Below, piece after piece: positions 45,866 through 56,431 of a stretch of 60,000 nucleotides of DNA. Location of the stretch: NCBI RefSeq assembly GCF_964355755.1, contig NC_092672.1, positions 27,402,501 to 27,462,500 of the forward strand. The letters run 5' to 3'. Each line of letters opens with the position of its first letter. The stretch's first letter is position 1. The DNA is from Antedon mediterranea (lineage: Eukaryota; Echinodermata; Crinoidea; Comatulida; Antedonidae). The notes beneath the pieces were generated by a model. That model ran no database searches. It had not been told where the DNA came from and saw only the letters and a program-made list of their open reading frames with translations. The position numbers were made by a program, and so were the translations under genes.

Positions 45866-46272
45866 ATGTTACTTAGTGAGTTCCTTATCTACAAGTTGTA
45901 AGCAATAAAACTATTATTATATAATCTGTACTGAAAAATAATTAAGAGAGAGAGTTGTATGTATTGTACAACATAGAGTAGTTACCTTTAGGTTCACTTT
46001 GGTGGTTTTCCTACTTAGATATCGGGGTATTACTGGAAACAAGCATAAGTTTGTGTACTTACTCCAACTTATAAATACCAGATTGGATTAGATTGAACCG
46101 GTAACAGGCCTATCGAGCAAAGTTATGTCAGGTTTTCTTGTTGCGACTGCTGAAAACATGAGTCTCCACCACCAAATAACCGATTTGGAATTGACGCAAT
46201 GAAGGATAATATAGTAAACAATAAAGATCATTTTAACTACGTTTGATTGTTCTATATTTCATTTTATCATAG

Positions 46273-46989
46273 GAGAATACATTATCTAAAAGAGATGATC
46301 CATTGAAAACTCTCAAACTCAAAATAGAAGATATGATTGAATCTGTCCTCGAAAATGATGACAAAATAGTACCAAGTGACTACAAGACATTTTTAAAGCA
46401 TAGTTTGTATTGTTGTTTAGGAGATGCTTATATAGGAGCATTGAAACATTTACAAAGTACTGGCAGAGATGATTGGCATGACTACCTCAATAAATCATTG
46501 AAATATTATGAGAAAGAATCAGATCTTGTGTACCCTGATGGATGGAGTGATCAGGGTATAGGTACTAAAGCTAATGTCATTAAATATTACTATTTAATGA
46601 ATGATGAGGAAAAACTGAGAGAGATGCTTGCCAAGTTTGAACCGGTACTTAGAAAAGTCAAAGGAGACAAATATGTAGTGAAGAAACTAAGAAAGTTTTT
46701 AATATGTAAAAGTAATGTTACATGGATGTATACTTGTGCTTGGAAAATGATTGATGAAGACATATTTCATCTTGTTACAACTTTACCCACTACTTTTTAC
46801 ATTAATCCGATTGTTTTTATTTTGTATGTAAGTGCAAAACTGTCGCTTAAAGAGGGAGACATTTATAGAGCATATGCAAATTTAAATGAAATGAAGTCAA
46901 GTTTTACTGTAATTCATATTCCTGATTATGACACAACACAATTATTAATTAAAATTATAGAACAGTTATTTGTCAACTATTTGACTTGA
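46273..46989 (+). CDS. Mab-21-like D2, C-terminal exon or fragment (open)
   Basis: This is a clean open reading of about 238 codons. It is homologous to the last third of copies A and C: ENTLSKRDDPLKTLKLKIED, SLYCCLGDAYIGALKHL, YEKESDLVYPDGWSDQGIGT, NVIKYYYLMNDEEKLREML, NPIVFILYVSAKLSLKEGD, ending at a TGA. Homology starts exactly after CATTTTATCATAG, an acceptor-like AG, so it could be the 3' exon of a spliced gene. No matching N-terminal part with a donor was found upstream other than D1. Alternatively it is a 5'-truncated pseudogene that has not yet collected stops. It has no Mab-21 core, only the TPR-like extension. Confidence 0.65.
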   Translation, partial: ENTLSKRDDPLKTLKLKIEDMIESVLENDDKIVPSDYKTFLKHSLYCCLGDAYIGALKHLQSTGRDDWHDYLNKSLKYYEKESDLVYPDGWSDQGIGTKANVIKYYYLMNDEEKLREMLAKFEPVLRKVKGDKYVVKKLRKFLICKSNVTWMYTCAWKMIDEDIFHLVTTLPTTFYINPIVFILYVSAKLSLKEGDIYRAYANLNEMKSSFTVIHIPDYDTTQLLIKIIEQLFVNYLT

Positions 46990-47889
46990 TTTTGGTTTTT
47001 ATTCAGACAGCTTGAAAACTAAATGTTCTGAAAATCCACATATTTTTGTTGTTGTCATCAGTAGTTGTGCAAAATATGTTTACACAAAAAAACTACCAAA
47101 AAAGTACGTCTGTGTAGGCCTAGTGACCCTTATATTTCGTGTGTGCTTGTATACACGTATAATTATGTTATTTGTACATAAATTACCCAACATGTTTCAT
47201 GTCCAACATCCAAACTGTACCATTATTTCTACTTTTTAAGGATCATGCTAATTTGTTTGTATATTTTTATAGACTCTCTTTATATTTTACGTGGACACGT
47301 TTCTATGATAACGTAATTTACTTCTAAATACAGTACTCTAAATCTACCTATTTATTAAAGAACGATACGTTTTTTCGATGAAATGCAAGTAGGAAGAACT
47401 CACAAAAGACAGAAATAAATATGTTTGATACTGTTTACCATACAGTATATTTATTTAATATACCTTTTGCTTTAAATTAGTCAGTAAAATAAGAGTGTTT
47501 TTATATGGCAACTAAAAATACCAAATCAAATAACACTTAGATAATTTTCAAATACTACAAAGCGTAGACTAATTCATAAGTTTAAAATGTACCCTCTGAT
47601 ACTTTGTTCAGTAAGTAAAACTATTTTGGGTTAATTAGCATAAATTCAAAATGGATTTTAGACCACCTAAGTGCATTGCGAATATATCTAAATGTGATAT
47701 TAAACTTTCCAATTAGCATATTTAAATTATGGCTGGCTCACGACAGTCATACTTCCTTCTTGTAATTTCTATTCCGGAGATGTCCGGTTAGTTCTGAAAA
47801 TCTAAATCTGAAGAACAGATACGTCTGATACGTAATGCTTGACTGTACGGTATGTTTTTAGAACAGTAGATCTACTTTAAAACAAATCC
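46990..47889. other. 3' flank of D2, non-coding
   Basis: The first part (ATTCAGACAGCTTG, then AAATGTTCTGAAAATCC) matches the sequence after copy E at about 29110-29150, so this is a shared family 3' flank. The rest is unrecognised. Confidence 0.45.
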
Positions 47890-48530
47890 AAGTGACACTA
47901 TTATAGTCATATATACTTTATTGTCCATTTAAAAAACAGAAATGTGATTTGAAAACTGGCAAAATACAAAAATATAAAATACAATTTACAAAAACACACA
48001 CAAAAAGTTAAGAGGCTAAAAATTGTTAAAATTAGATAAAAATTATCGGTTACATTTTACCTTTGTACTCTGGAGTTATATAAGTGTATAGCATTAGGTA
48101 CAAACGAGCACCTAAACCGTTTTGTTTTGGTATTAAGTGCACGTAGTCTTATGCCAGAATTCATGAGAGCAAATTGTTTGTGAAGAGGATGTGTTTCATC
48201 ATCAATGATACTTTTTACTTTTTTTAACACATTTTGTTTATACAAGGATTCAACATCAGGTAAGTGCTCTCCTACTAGTCTAATTGCTCTATTTCCTATT
48301 CGATTAAGTTTAATTTTATCTTTTTGCATTGTATTACCATAAAAACAAACATTACAAAAAAGTATTACACTGAGAATTACAGAGTTATAAAACAATTTAA
48401 GTATAGTTTTGTCAATTTGTAGGTACTTCATTTTTCATTATACATCCATCACAAAAAGTTTGTTTATGGCTGTAAAAATTGTAAACATATACCTTTTTGC
48501 TAAACTGACATTGTTATACCTTTAAAAGAA
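47890..48530 (-). pseudogene. Rex1/L2-like non-LTR RT C-terminus and 3' UTR
   Basis: A minus-strand open piece of 124 codons reads DKTILKLFYNSVILSVILF, IRLVGEHLPDVESLYKQNVL, DDETHPLHKQFALMNSGIR and RFRCSFVPNAIHLYN, the standard end of Rex1/CR1-like RT proteins. A weaker upstream extension reaches about 48530. The 3' side ends with a CAATAAAG poly(A)-signal-like string near 47915. It is truncated at the 5' end. Confidence 0.85.
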
Positions 48531-50272
48531 ATGAGGCAATGTTAAATCATAATTATAAAATCAAAAATATTTGTTTACTTATAATATTTTTTTCCAGTAT
48601 TAAACACAGCCGAGTGGTGGCGCTATACGATCTTAGATTATAACCGACTGCGTACATGCGTATCAGCATTGATGTTAACACAAATGTTATAAATTATTTG
48701 TTTTCTTGCCTTGGTGTTGGTATCACAACGTTTGAATAGCCCTACAGTACATCATGATGTAATTTGTTATGTTACTGTTTATAATCAATAAATATTATAA
48801 TTCTATTGTGACAATGTGCAACCAAGGTAATCTAGCAACAGGGTCAAAGGGTTCATCTGTTCAAACCACACTATATAGAAAAGTTTTAGTTTATCTTTAT
48901 TGCAAAATATCATTGTCCTTCACTTAGTTTAGTAAACTGTTTATGTAGCTTCTATGTGTATGGTTTTGCATCGCCCAAGCTTACACGCAAATCTACTGTA
49001 TATATAACATTTACATAAACTGATGTACAAGGAGATATAAATATAAATAAATGTATAAACCAAATCAATAAACGTTAACAAAAATGTTGGTGTATTATGT
49101 GTGTCTCGTTATGTCGGTATCAACAACAAAACAAATGGTATCACTATAAAGATTGCTTCTAATAATAAATGACAAATAAATAAATGTGCAATTGCTGAAC
49201 TCTAACAAATTGTGTTCACATTTAACAATTTTCATTTAAAACAAGATTTAGTAATAAAAAAAAAACACATTTTTTTTCTAAATTTATGTTATATGTATAC
49301 AATTGATATGATGATAAAACCTCACTCAAAATCAATTCAACATAGATCAATAATCTATTACTTTTCTATGGAGTTATGTTTATAACTCCAAGATTCTTTA
49401 AGAAAATATGGAAAATGTATATTTATAAAAACAAATAAGATTAGATAATTATCCATGTACTACATATTAGGTTAAATGGTAAAACTCTGTCACAAAATTG
49501 ATGTTATTCAATTGTTCTGCATCACTAATTTAAATCCTCACTAAATACTATACTGGCAGTTTATTGACTTCAAACTTTGCTTTAATTCCTGAAATCTAGC
49601 TCAGCAAAACAGAGTTCTTCCAGTCTATATCATTTGCATATATTTTGTTTTATTACAACTTTGAAATTATGACAGTAATGATAGAAGTGGTTTTGGTGTT
49701 TGAGCATGTTGTTGTTTTTTTATACATAATTCACCTTATTGCACATGTTTGTCAATGTCGGTATTAGTGTAATCTAAAAACAGTTTTCTCGAATGATTAA
49801 GAGTGCTTTTATAGACACACTATCATTATATCATATTACCACAGTGGAAGTCACACACAGTTTGATAGTGTAGACAGTGAATAACTTGAACAAAAAAATG
49901 TTGTTAAACATCAAAAAAGTTGTTTTTATTTACGTTATGATGATAGTAGGCCTACTAGAAATACAATACTTCCGTTAGAAATATTATATAACAATATGTT
50001 GATTAATTGTAGCGATTATACTCAGAAGTTTAATTACTATTGGTTATGTTAAGCCGCAGTGCAATATATTATTGAAAAGCTCACATAGACTATTGGGTTG
50101 CAATAATTGATCTGTTGATGATTCTAATCCCACAGTGTCCATGGTTAAATAATCGTTTTCTTTGAAATATATATCACATCAACAATACGTTGTGTAATGT
50201 ATTGAAGAGTGAATATGTCATATACTGTACATTACTTGTACTGTAATGGTCTAACGCCATCTATATACATAG
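48531..50272. other. non-coding, nothing recognised
   Basis: AT-rich DNA with long A/T runs and no coding signature. From 50273 to 50370 a 98-bp segment (starts TGTTGTGGAG, contains AATAAAGCC, ends TTGTTCACA) has LTR-like ends and could be a solo LTR relic, but no target duplication supports it. Confidence 0.4.
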
Positions 50273-50372
50273 TGTTGTGGAGAATGAATAAAGCCTCGGA
50301 TGCGAGGAAGATGGAGAACGACTAAACCTCGACTCACGTGTGTTTACTTGTTGTGCTTTTATTGTTCACATA

Positions 50373-51469
50373 TGTGGGGATTAATCTAATCATGTGATAA
50401 TTAAATACTGCCCCCTATAGGTGTTGCTGCCCCCTATAATTGTAACAGTCTTTTTCAAATGATTTGCTTTCTTTTGTATTCATGAACCGGTCAAGGAAGC
50501 AGATAGTTTTGTCTCTTATTTAATTAAAGATCTGATTAAAAGGTAATTACTCTACTTTATACATATATTACTTTGTTATACATTTATAAGATTCTGTTAT
50601 GTTTAAGAAACATTAATGTTGTATTTTAAGATGATTGCATTCATAGGCCTAGACATTTGTTTTGGGTTAACCTTGACTCATGGAATGTGCAGTTAGGAAG
50701 CCTATTGAATAGTATTGTGTTACAATCTTTGAACTAGGATTTTATGCCATATAATGTTATAATATATACTTTTGTGATAAACCTTCTTTGTATTAACAAA
50801 ATATGTTTAGATAGATTTAGTAATGTTTAGTTTATAGAAGATAGTTTCTAGTTAACAGTTTGTATAAAATAGTTCATCCTACAGTTCACACTTGATTAAT
50901 TTGTATACACGAGGCTACCATGCTCGTGATAGATCGTCATGTAGTGCGCCCTCTATTTATCATACAAAATGGCTGCGCCCATGGATTTGTTATTGTTTAT
51001 ATATTTTACACAAACCTAAGATTATAACTCCTTGATTCAATGAATAGACTAAGTTTAGTATTCAAATAGTGTGAGTAAATTCCAACATGCATTTATTCTA
51101 GTAATATAATAGTAATATTCAGGCACTTATGATGCAATTGTGTAGGTAATTAATTAGGTATTTGTATACTCTAACAAAGTATACAGAGGCTGTTTAGGTA
51201 GACGTGCCGTTTGATGTAATAGTCGCAGTCCTCAGAGAGAATCCTTTTTATTAGAGTCGCCTGTTAAGTGAGGTCGTTACTAAGAATTGGCTTGTATTTT
51301 AGAATATTATTTACTTTTGTTTCTCATTGTATTTATTTTGTGGTTTTCAGGACCATACTGATCTCTAGTGTTATGCTAAAAACAAATTAAAACCAAATAC
51401 ACCACCGGACCGTGGTAAAAGTGAGAAAAGGCGTGTTTTTTCTTTTGTGTTGTCGTCCACATCCGTACA
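50373..51469 (+). repeat. 5' LTR of the plus-strand gypsy element
   Basis: The repeat starts TGTGGGGATT and ends CCGTACA. It contains a TATAAAA box (50863-50869), a likely transcription start signal, and a TAGGCCTA-type octamer. Length is 1,097 bp. Confidence 0.95.
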
Positions 51470-51472
51470 ATT

Positions 51473-51490
51473 TGGTGTCAGAAGTGGGAT
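51473..51490 (+). promoter_or_regulatory. primer-binding site of the plus-strand gypsy element
   Basis: TGGTGTCAGAAGTGGGAT lies three bases inside the 5' LTR. It is complementary to the 3' end typical of animal tRNA-Leu, including CCA. Confidence 0.8.
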
Positions 51491-51524
51491 CGTGGATCGT
51501 ATTTGGCTTTAACATTAGAGATCA

Positions 51525-52451
51525 GTGATGGCAAGCAAGGCATCGTTGCGAGATGTGCAGAGGACGGTTGATGAGCTAAGAGCCGAACTAGAAGCAACTA
51601 GGCGTGCTGCCCATGGGAATGGAAACACAGTATATGTTCTCCCAGAGAAGAAGATGAGACACTTTGTGGGAGCCGAAGGGGAATGTGTAGAGTCCTTTGT
51701 TGAAGACATCAAGGCAGCTATAAAAGTCAGAAAATTGCGAGGACAGAATGCAGCTGATTTTGTTGTTTCTCACCTAGAAGGCGCCGCACGAAGAGAAATT
51801 AGGCATCGTCCACGGGTAGCAGATGACTCGGAGCTAATACTTAGGACCTTACAAGATACCTTTGGCGAGCGGATGTCACTAAATACCATTATGAGGCAGA
51901 TATATAATGCCATTCAGAAGAGAGGACAATCCATTTCGGATTATGCATTCGTTTTGCTAGGATTTTCAGAGAAGTTGGGTAGAATTCCAAATGCTCCAGA
52001 TCCTGAACGAACAATTCGAGACCAGTTTTGTGAGGGTTTAGCCGATAGCGTGTTACGAAGAGAGCTGAAAAAGATGTTAAAGGACGATCCAGGTGTTACT
52101 TTCTTTAGGTTAAGGGATTGGGCGATGGATATGGAGGAGGAAGATGGCCTTCATCGAAAACCTGTAAAAGCTTATTCTTACGTCACCGAAGCAGATGATC
52201 AGATTTTGAAAACATTAGAAAATCTCTCGCTGGCAGTAAAGATGCAAACGGAGATTACAGAAGACATTCGTAATAAACAGGAAGAATTCACTAACCGGCT
52301 AGAAAAGTTAGAGAACCAATCCAAAGAAAGAACACAGAGAAAATCTACAAGGCGAGACAAATCCACTGTTCAGTGTCACCGATGTAAACAGATGGGACAT
52401 TATGCTAGCGAATGCCCTAGTCCATGTGTAGTATCGAGTTCGGAAAACTAA
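51525..52451 (+). CDS. gag of the plus-strand gypsy element
   Basis: The 308-codon reading from the ATG at 51525 has an N-terminal coiled segment, a capsid-type region (VESFVEDIKAAIKVR, RTLQDTFGERMSLN, IYNAIQKRGQSISDYAFVLL, RDQFCEGLADSVLRREL) and one CCHC knuckle at its end (CHRCKQMGHYASEC, residues about 284-297). It forms the particle and binds element RNA. It overlaps pol by 28 bases. The last two sense codons lie on GGAAAAC (52442-52448), a candidate -1 slippage heptamer directly before the TAA. Confidence 0.9.
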   Translation: MMASKASLRDVQRTVDELRAELEATRRAAHGNGNTVYVLPEKKMRHFVGAEGECVESFVEDIKAAIKVRKLRGQNAADFVVSHLEGAARREIRHRPRVADDSELILRTLQDTFGERMSLNTIMRQIYNAIQKRGQSISDYAFVLLGFSEKLGRIPNAPDPERTIRDQFCEGLADSVLRRELKKMLKDDPGVTFFRLRDWAMDMEEEDGLHRKPVKAYSYVTEADDQILKTLENLSLAVKMQTEITEDIRNKQEEFTNRLEKLENQSKERTQRKSTRRDKSTVQCHRCKQMGHYASECPSPCVVSSSEN

Positions 52452-54733
52452 CATCACCCAGCTACAAGAGCCGTGTCCTGGGTGAGTGTGAGAGTGAAAA
52501 TGGCTCAGTGGAGCCCAACGTATCTAATTTAATTGGAACCTGTCCAACTGTAAATATCAAACTATTTGGGAGACAAGTGGAAGCGATACTAGACACCGGT
52601 TCTCAAGTTACCACATTGTCTGAAGACTACTTCCATGAACATTTCAACCATATCTCGTTGGAAAAGCTAAATTGGCTTACAATTCGGGCTGCAAATGGGT
52701 CATCTATACCCTATGCAGGTTATTTCATATCCGACATCGAGTTGAACGGAGCGGTTATTTCGAACTGTGGTATACTAGTAGTAAAGACGTCAACTAGGTT
52801 TCCAATGTTATTGGGGATGAATGTCATCAAACACTTCACATCTGACATAGAGAAGCAACTTAATTTTACCAAACCACCAATCAATCTACCGCAAGCCATT
52901 CAAGGCTTATTACGTGTTGATATACCAAAAAGCATAGTCGTTCCACCTACAAGCGCTATTTACGTTCCAGTAACTGGTCCTATGTGCTCTGAGAGTGAAG
53001 TGCTCATAGAACCAATCGAAAATACTCCGAAAGGACTTGTCACCAGTTGTTCCCTGGCAAGTATAAAGAATGGACGCCTTAATGTACAAGTAGTAAATGT
53101 AACTGATGAGGTGATATGGCTGAAACCGAGAACACCTGTTGGTAAAGTTCAAACTGTTGTTATGGTCGACGATGGAAGTGTGTGTATGGACAGAATCAGC
53201 GTGGATAGTAATGATGTATATTCTCTATCTCTGGAAACATCCTGTAAAGAACAAGTTTTTAAACAGCTTTGGAATGGACTAAGCAATGAAGAACAAAAAT
53301 CAGCTAAAGCCTTTCTGTTAAAGCATGCAGATATATTTGCTGAAAATGATAAAGACCTTGGCCATACAGATAAAGTAAAGCACCACATTCAACTTTCCGA
53401 TGAAACTCCAATCAAACAGCCATATCGGCGCATACCACCATCACAATTGGAAGAAGTACGAGAGCATATTAGGAAGTTGCTGAAGAAAAATGTTATTCGA
53501 GAGAGTACCAGTCCGTTTGCCTCGCCAATTGTTCTTGTTCGTAAACCAGATGGTTCATTAAGATTGTGCGTTGATTATCGCCAGTTAAATAAGAAGACAA
53601 TCAAAGATAGTTATCCCATTCCACGTATTGATGAGTCTTTGGATGCTCTTCATGGCGCTAAATGGTTCACTTCAATTGACTTAATTTCCGGTTATCATCA
53701 GATAGAAATGGAAGACAAAGACAGAATAAAAACCAGTTTCACTACTCCTTTTGGATTATTTGAATATAACCGTATGCCATTTGGACTGTGCAACGCTCCT
53801 GGCACTTTTCAACGACTTATGCAAGCCTGTCTTCGTGATCAATTTTTCAAATCCGTTTTGTGTTATTTAGATGACATACTGATTTATTCTAGTAGTTTTG
53901 AGGATCATCTAGAACACCTTGATGTTGTTTTCAATCGACTACGAGAATTTGGACTGAAGATAAAACCAAGTAAATGTGACTTATTTTGTCCAAAAGTTAA
54001 ATATCTAGGACATATTGTAACCAGAGATGGAGTTGCAGCAGATCCAGAAAAGCTGACTGCAGTAAAAGATTGGCCTGTACCTTCCACTGTGAAAGAGTTG
54101 CGTTCATTTTTAGGTTTTTGTTCGTTTTACCGACGATTTGTACCTGGTTTCTCGCAGATAGCTGGACCTCTACACAACCTAGTTGCAGAGTCTTTGAAAG
54201 AGATTAAGGAGAAGAAATTTGTTAATTTTAAATGGAGGCCCAAACACCAAAGTGCATTTGAGGTGTTGAAGACCAAGCTCTGTTCAGAACCAGTACTTGC
54301 TTATGCAGATTTTACCTTGCCTTTCGAAGTAGAAATAGATGCATCATTTATTGGGTTGGGAGCGGTGTTGTCACAAGTACAGGATGGGAAAAGACGTGTA
54401 ATCGCATATGCAAGCCGAACGTTACGAGGTGCAGAACGAAATATGAAAAAGTATTCTAGTATGAAGCTGGAAATGCTGGGAATGAAGTGGGCAATTTCAG
54501 ACAAGTTTCGTGATTATCTTTTAGGAAACAAATTTATTGTGTTTACAGACAATAATCCGTTGGCTCACCTTAACTCTGCCAAGTTAGATGCAGTTAGTCA
54601 GCGATGGATTAGCGAGTTGTCATCTTTTAATTTTGAAGTTCATTACAAGCCGGGGAAAAACAATCAAGCAGCAGACGCTCTATCTCGAAGAGCTCACAGA
54701 GAAGACCCCGTTATAACTTCCGAAGACTTCTGA
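52424..54733 (+). CDS. pol part 1: protease, reverse transcriptase, RNase H
   Basis: This is in the -1 frame relative to gag and is probably made as a gag-pol fusion, so the ATG at 52424 need not be used. The retropepsin motif EAILDTGSQVTTL lies near residue 55. RT has SPFASPIVLVRKPDGSLRLC, FTSIDLISGYHQIEM, MPFGLCNAPGTFQRLM and the catalytic CYLDDILIYSS (near residue 480). RNase H has VEIDASFIGLGAVLSQ, then the FTDNNPLAHLNSAKLDA and NNQAADALSRR motifs. All key residues are present and there are no internal stops. The reading ends in TGA (54731-54733), and integrase continues in the same frame 13 bases on. Confidence 0.93.
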   Translation: MCSIEFGKLTSPSYKSRVLGECESENGSVEPNVSNLIGTCPTVNIKLFGRQVEAILDTGSQVTTLSEDYFHEHFNHISLEKLNWLTIRAANGSSIPYAGYFISDIELNGAVISNCGILVVKTSTRFPMLLGMNVIKHFTSDIEKQLNFTKPPINLPQAIQGLLRVDIPKSIVVPPTSAIYVPVTGPMCSESEVLIEPIENTPKGLVTSCSLASIKNGRLNVQVVNVTDEVIWLKPRTPVGKVQTVVMVDDGSVCMDRISVDSNDVYSLSLETSCKEQVFKQLWNGLSNEEQKSAKAFLLKHADIFAENDKDLGHTDKVKHHIQLSDETPIKQPYRRIPPSQLEEVREHIRKLLKKNVIRESTSPFASPIVLVRKPDGSLRLCVDYRQLNKKTIKDSYPIPRIDESLDALHGAKWFTSIDLISGYHQIEMEDKDRIKTSFTTPFGLFEYNRMPFGLCNAPGTFQRLMQACLRDQFFKSVLCYLDDILIYSSSFEDHLEHLDVVFNRLREFGLKIKPSKCDLFCPKVKYLGHIVTRDGVAADPEKLTAVKDWPVPSTVKELRSFLGFCSFYRRFVPGFSQIAGPLHNLVAESLKEIKEKKFVNFKWRPKHQSAFEVLKTKLCSEPVLAYADFTLPFEVEIDASFIGLGAVLSQVQDGKRRVIAYASRTLRGAERNMKKYSSMKLEMLGMKWAISDKFRDYLLGNKFIVFTDNNPLAHLNSAKLDAVSQRWISELSSFNFEVHYKPGKNNQAADALSRRAHREDPVITSEDF

Positions 54734-54745
54734 CAGACAGCTGGA

Positions 54746-56368
54746 ATGACCAGTCTCCCTGAACGTTTAGCTAATCACAATTCCAGTTCTATAAACATCC
54801 AAACACATGTACAAGCACTCAAGGCGATACCCGTATTTCCTGGCTACGACAACCAACAGCTGGCTGAATTTCAACGGAAAGATTCATCCATTGCAAGACT
54901 TTGGCACTACATTAGTCTCAACCGTAAACCTAACCCTGACGAGAGAAGCAATGAAACCGAGGAAGTTCGACTACTTCTACGACAGTTAGATCGTATAAAA
55001 GTCAGAGATGATCTACTTTACCGAGTGAGCGCTGATGGCGACCAGTGGCAATTCATTCTACCTGACGTATTAAGAGAAGATGTCATGAAAGCCTGTCATG
55101 ATCAAACAGGTCACCAAGGAGCAAACCGAACTTTAGGTTTAATACGCAAACGTTGTTTCTGGCCGAAGATGTATGAGAACATAACTTCATGGTGTGAACA
55201 GTGTGACCGATGTTCAAAGGCTAAAGTTGGTCCTAAAGTCCGGGAACCGTTAAGAAGTATCGTCGCTTCAAAACCAAATGAAGTTGTTGCTGTTGACTTT
55301 ACTTTACTTGAGAAGGACTCTACCGGAAAAGAAAACGTGCTCGTGATCACCGATGTCTTCTCCAAGTACACATTAGCTGTTGCAACCAAAAACCAAACCG
55401 CAGAGACAACAGCAAAGATACTGGTAAGGGAATGGTTCACCAAGTTTGGTATTCCTCAAAGACTCCACTCCGACCAGGGACGGAATTTTGAATCTTCACT
55501 TATTCGTTCACTTTGTACAATGTATGGAGTAACCAAGACAAGAACAACACCGTACCATCCTGAGGGAAACGGACAAGCAGAACGATTCAACAGAACTCTG
55601 CATGATCTATTGAAATCACTACCAAGCAATCAGAAACGAAGATGGTCCGAACATTTGCCTGAAGTACTTTATGCCTACAATGTAGCTGAACATTCATCAA
55701 CTGGTTTTTCTCCATTCTTCTTGATGTTTGGAAGACAACCTAAACTACCTATCGATTTTCTGTTAAATAACCACCCAGAACAAATAGTAGCGGTACCTGA
55801 AGAGATAAATGATTGGTTAGCCTCGAGTATGGAAACCATGAAGATGACGTATGAGAAAGCAGGGGAGCGTCTCAAACAGGAAGCAGAGAACCGGAAGAAG
55901 ATCTACGACCAGAAAGCTAAAGAGAAACCGTTGGCAACGGGTACAAAAGTCTTTACCAAGTCGCATCCACTAGGGAGACACAAGATTGCTGATGAATGGG
56001 ACCCAGCAATTTTTGAAATTATATCCAGACCTGGAGGTAACACTTCTTACACTGTTAAACGTGCAGATGGTACTGGTGGAGAGAGAACTGTTCATCGTCG
56101 CGAAATAAAACCATGTCCTTTGGTGTACCAACAACCAGAGCAAGAAAATCAACAACCAATGTCCTATGTGTTCGGTAACTCGCAGTCCGATTCTGATGGC
56201 GTTAGTTCAGACGATACACCTCGACGCAGCATCCGACTAAGGAAGAAGTTTAATCAAAGATGTCAATCAGTACATGGATCCAATGATATGCTCAACCAAC
56301 GTCTAGTTAATATTAATGATATTTTGATAAGTGTGCGTACCAAATGTAAAATGTTTCTGCATATTTAG
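54746..56368 (+). CDS. pol part 2: integrase
   Basis: This is in the same frame as part 1, after a single TGA. The zinc-binding HHCC is seen in ACHDQTGHQGANRTL and WCEQCDRCSKAK. The catalytic core has VAVDFTLL, LHSDQGRNFES and EGNGQAERFNRTLHDLL (D, D, E near residues 183, 243 and 278). A C-terminal GPY/F-like region (RPGGNTSYTVKRADGTGG) and a charged tail follow. The reading ends 63 bases before the 3' LTR. If the TGA is not read through, integrase would need its own start (ATG 54746), which is unusual for the family. Confidence 0.92.
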   Translation: MTSLPERLANHNSSSINIQTHVQALKAIPVFPGYDNQQLAEFQRKDSSIARLWHYISLNRKPNPDERSNETEEVRLLLRQLDRIKVRDDLLYRVSADGDQWQFILPDVLREDVMKACHDQTGHQGANRTLGLIRKRCFWPKMYENITSWCEQCDRCSKAKVGPKVREPLRSIVASKPNEVVAVDFTLLEKDSTGKENVLVITDVFSKYTLAVATKNQTAETTAKILVREWFTKFGIPQRLHSDQGRNFESSLIRSLCTMYGVTKTRTTPYHPEGNGQAERFNRTLHDLLKSLPSNQKRRWSEHLPEVLYAYNVAEHSSTGFSPFFLMFGRQPKLPIDFLLNNHPEQIVAVPEEINDWLASSMETMKMTYEKAGERLKQEAENRKKIYDQKAKEKPLATGTKVFTKSHPLGRHKIADEWDPAIFEIISRPGGNTSYTVKRADGTGGERTVHRREIKPCPLVYQQPEQENQQPMSYVFGNSQSDSDGVSSDDTPRRSIRLRKKFNQRCQSVHGSNDMLNQRLVNINDILISVRTKCKMFLHI

Positions 56369-56420
56369 TGTAATCTTACATTTTATTTCATAATATTAAG
56401 TTTGAGGACAAACTCAGCTT

Positions 56421-56431
56421 AAACAGGGGAG
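56421..56431 (+). promoter_or_regulatory. polypurine tract
   Basis: AAACAGGGGAG lies directly before the 3' LTR and is the expected plus-strand priming site. Confidence 0.7.

Noticed and set aside
50273-50370. A solo LTR directly left of the young gypsy element
   Set aside because: It has LTR-like ends (TGTTG...TTCACA) and an AATAAA, but no target duplication and no second copy. It is noted only as a possibility.
54731-54733. The in-frame TGA as a selenocysteine codon
   Set aside because: Retroelement pol is not a selenoprotein and no residue is conserved at this linker. Readthrough or mutation explains it better.
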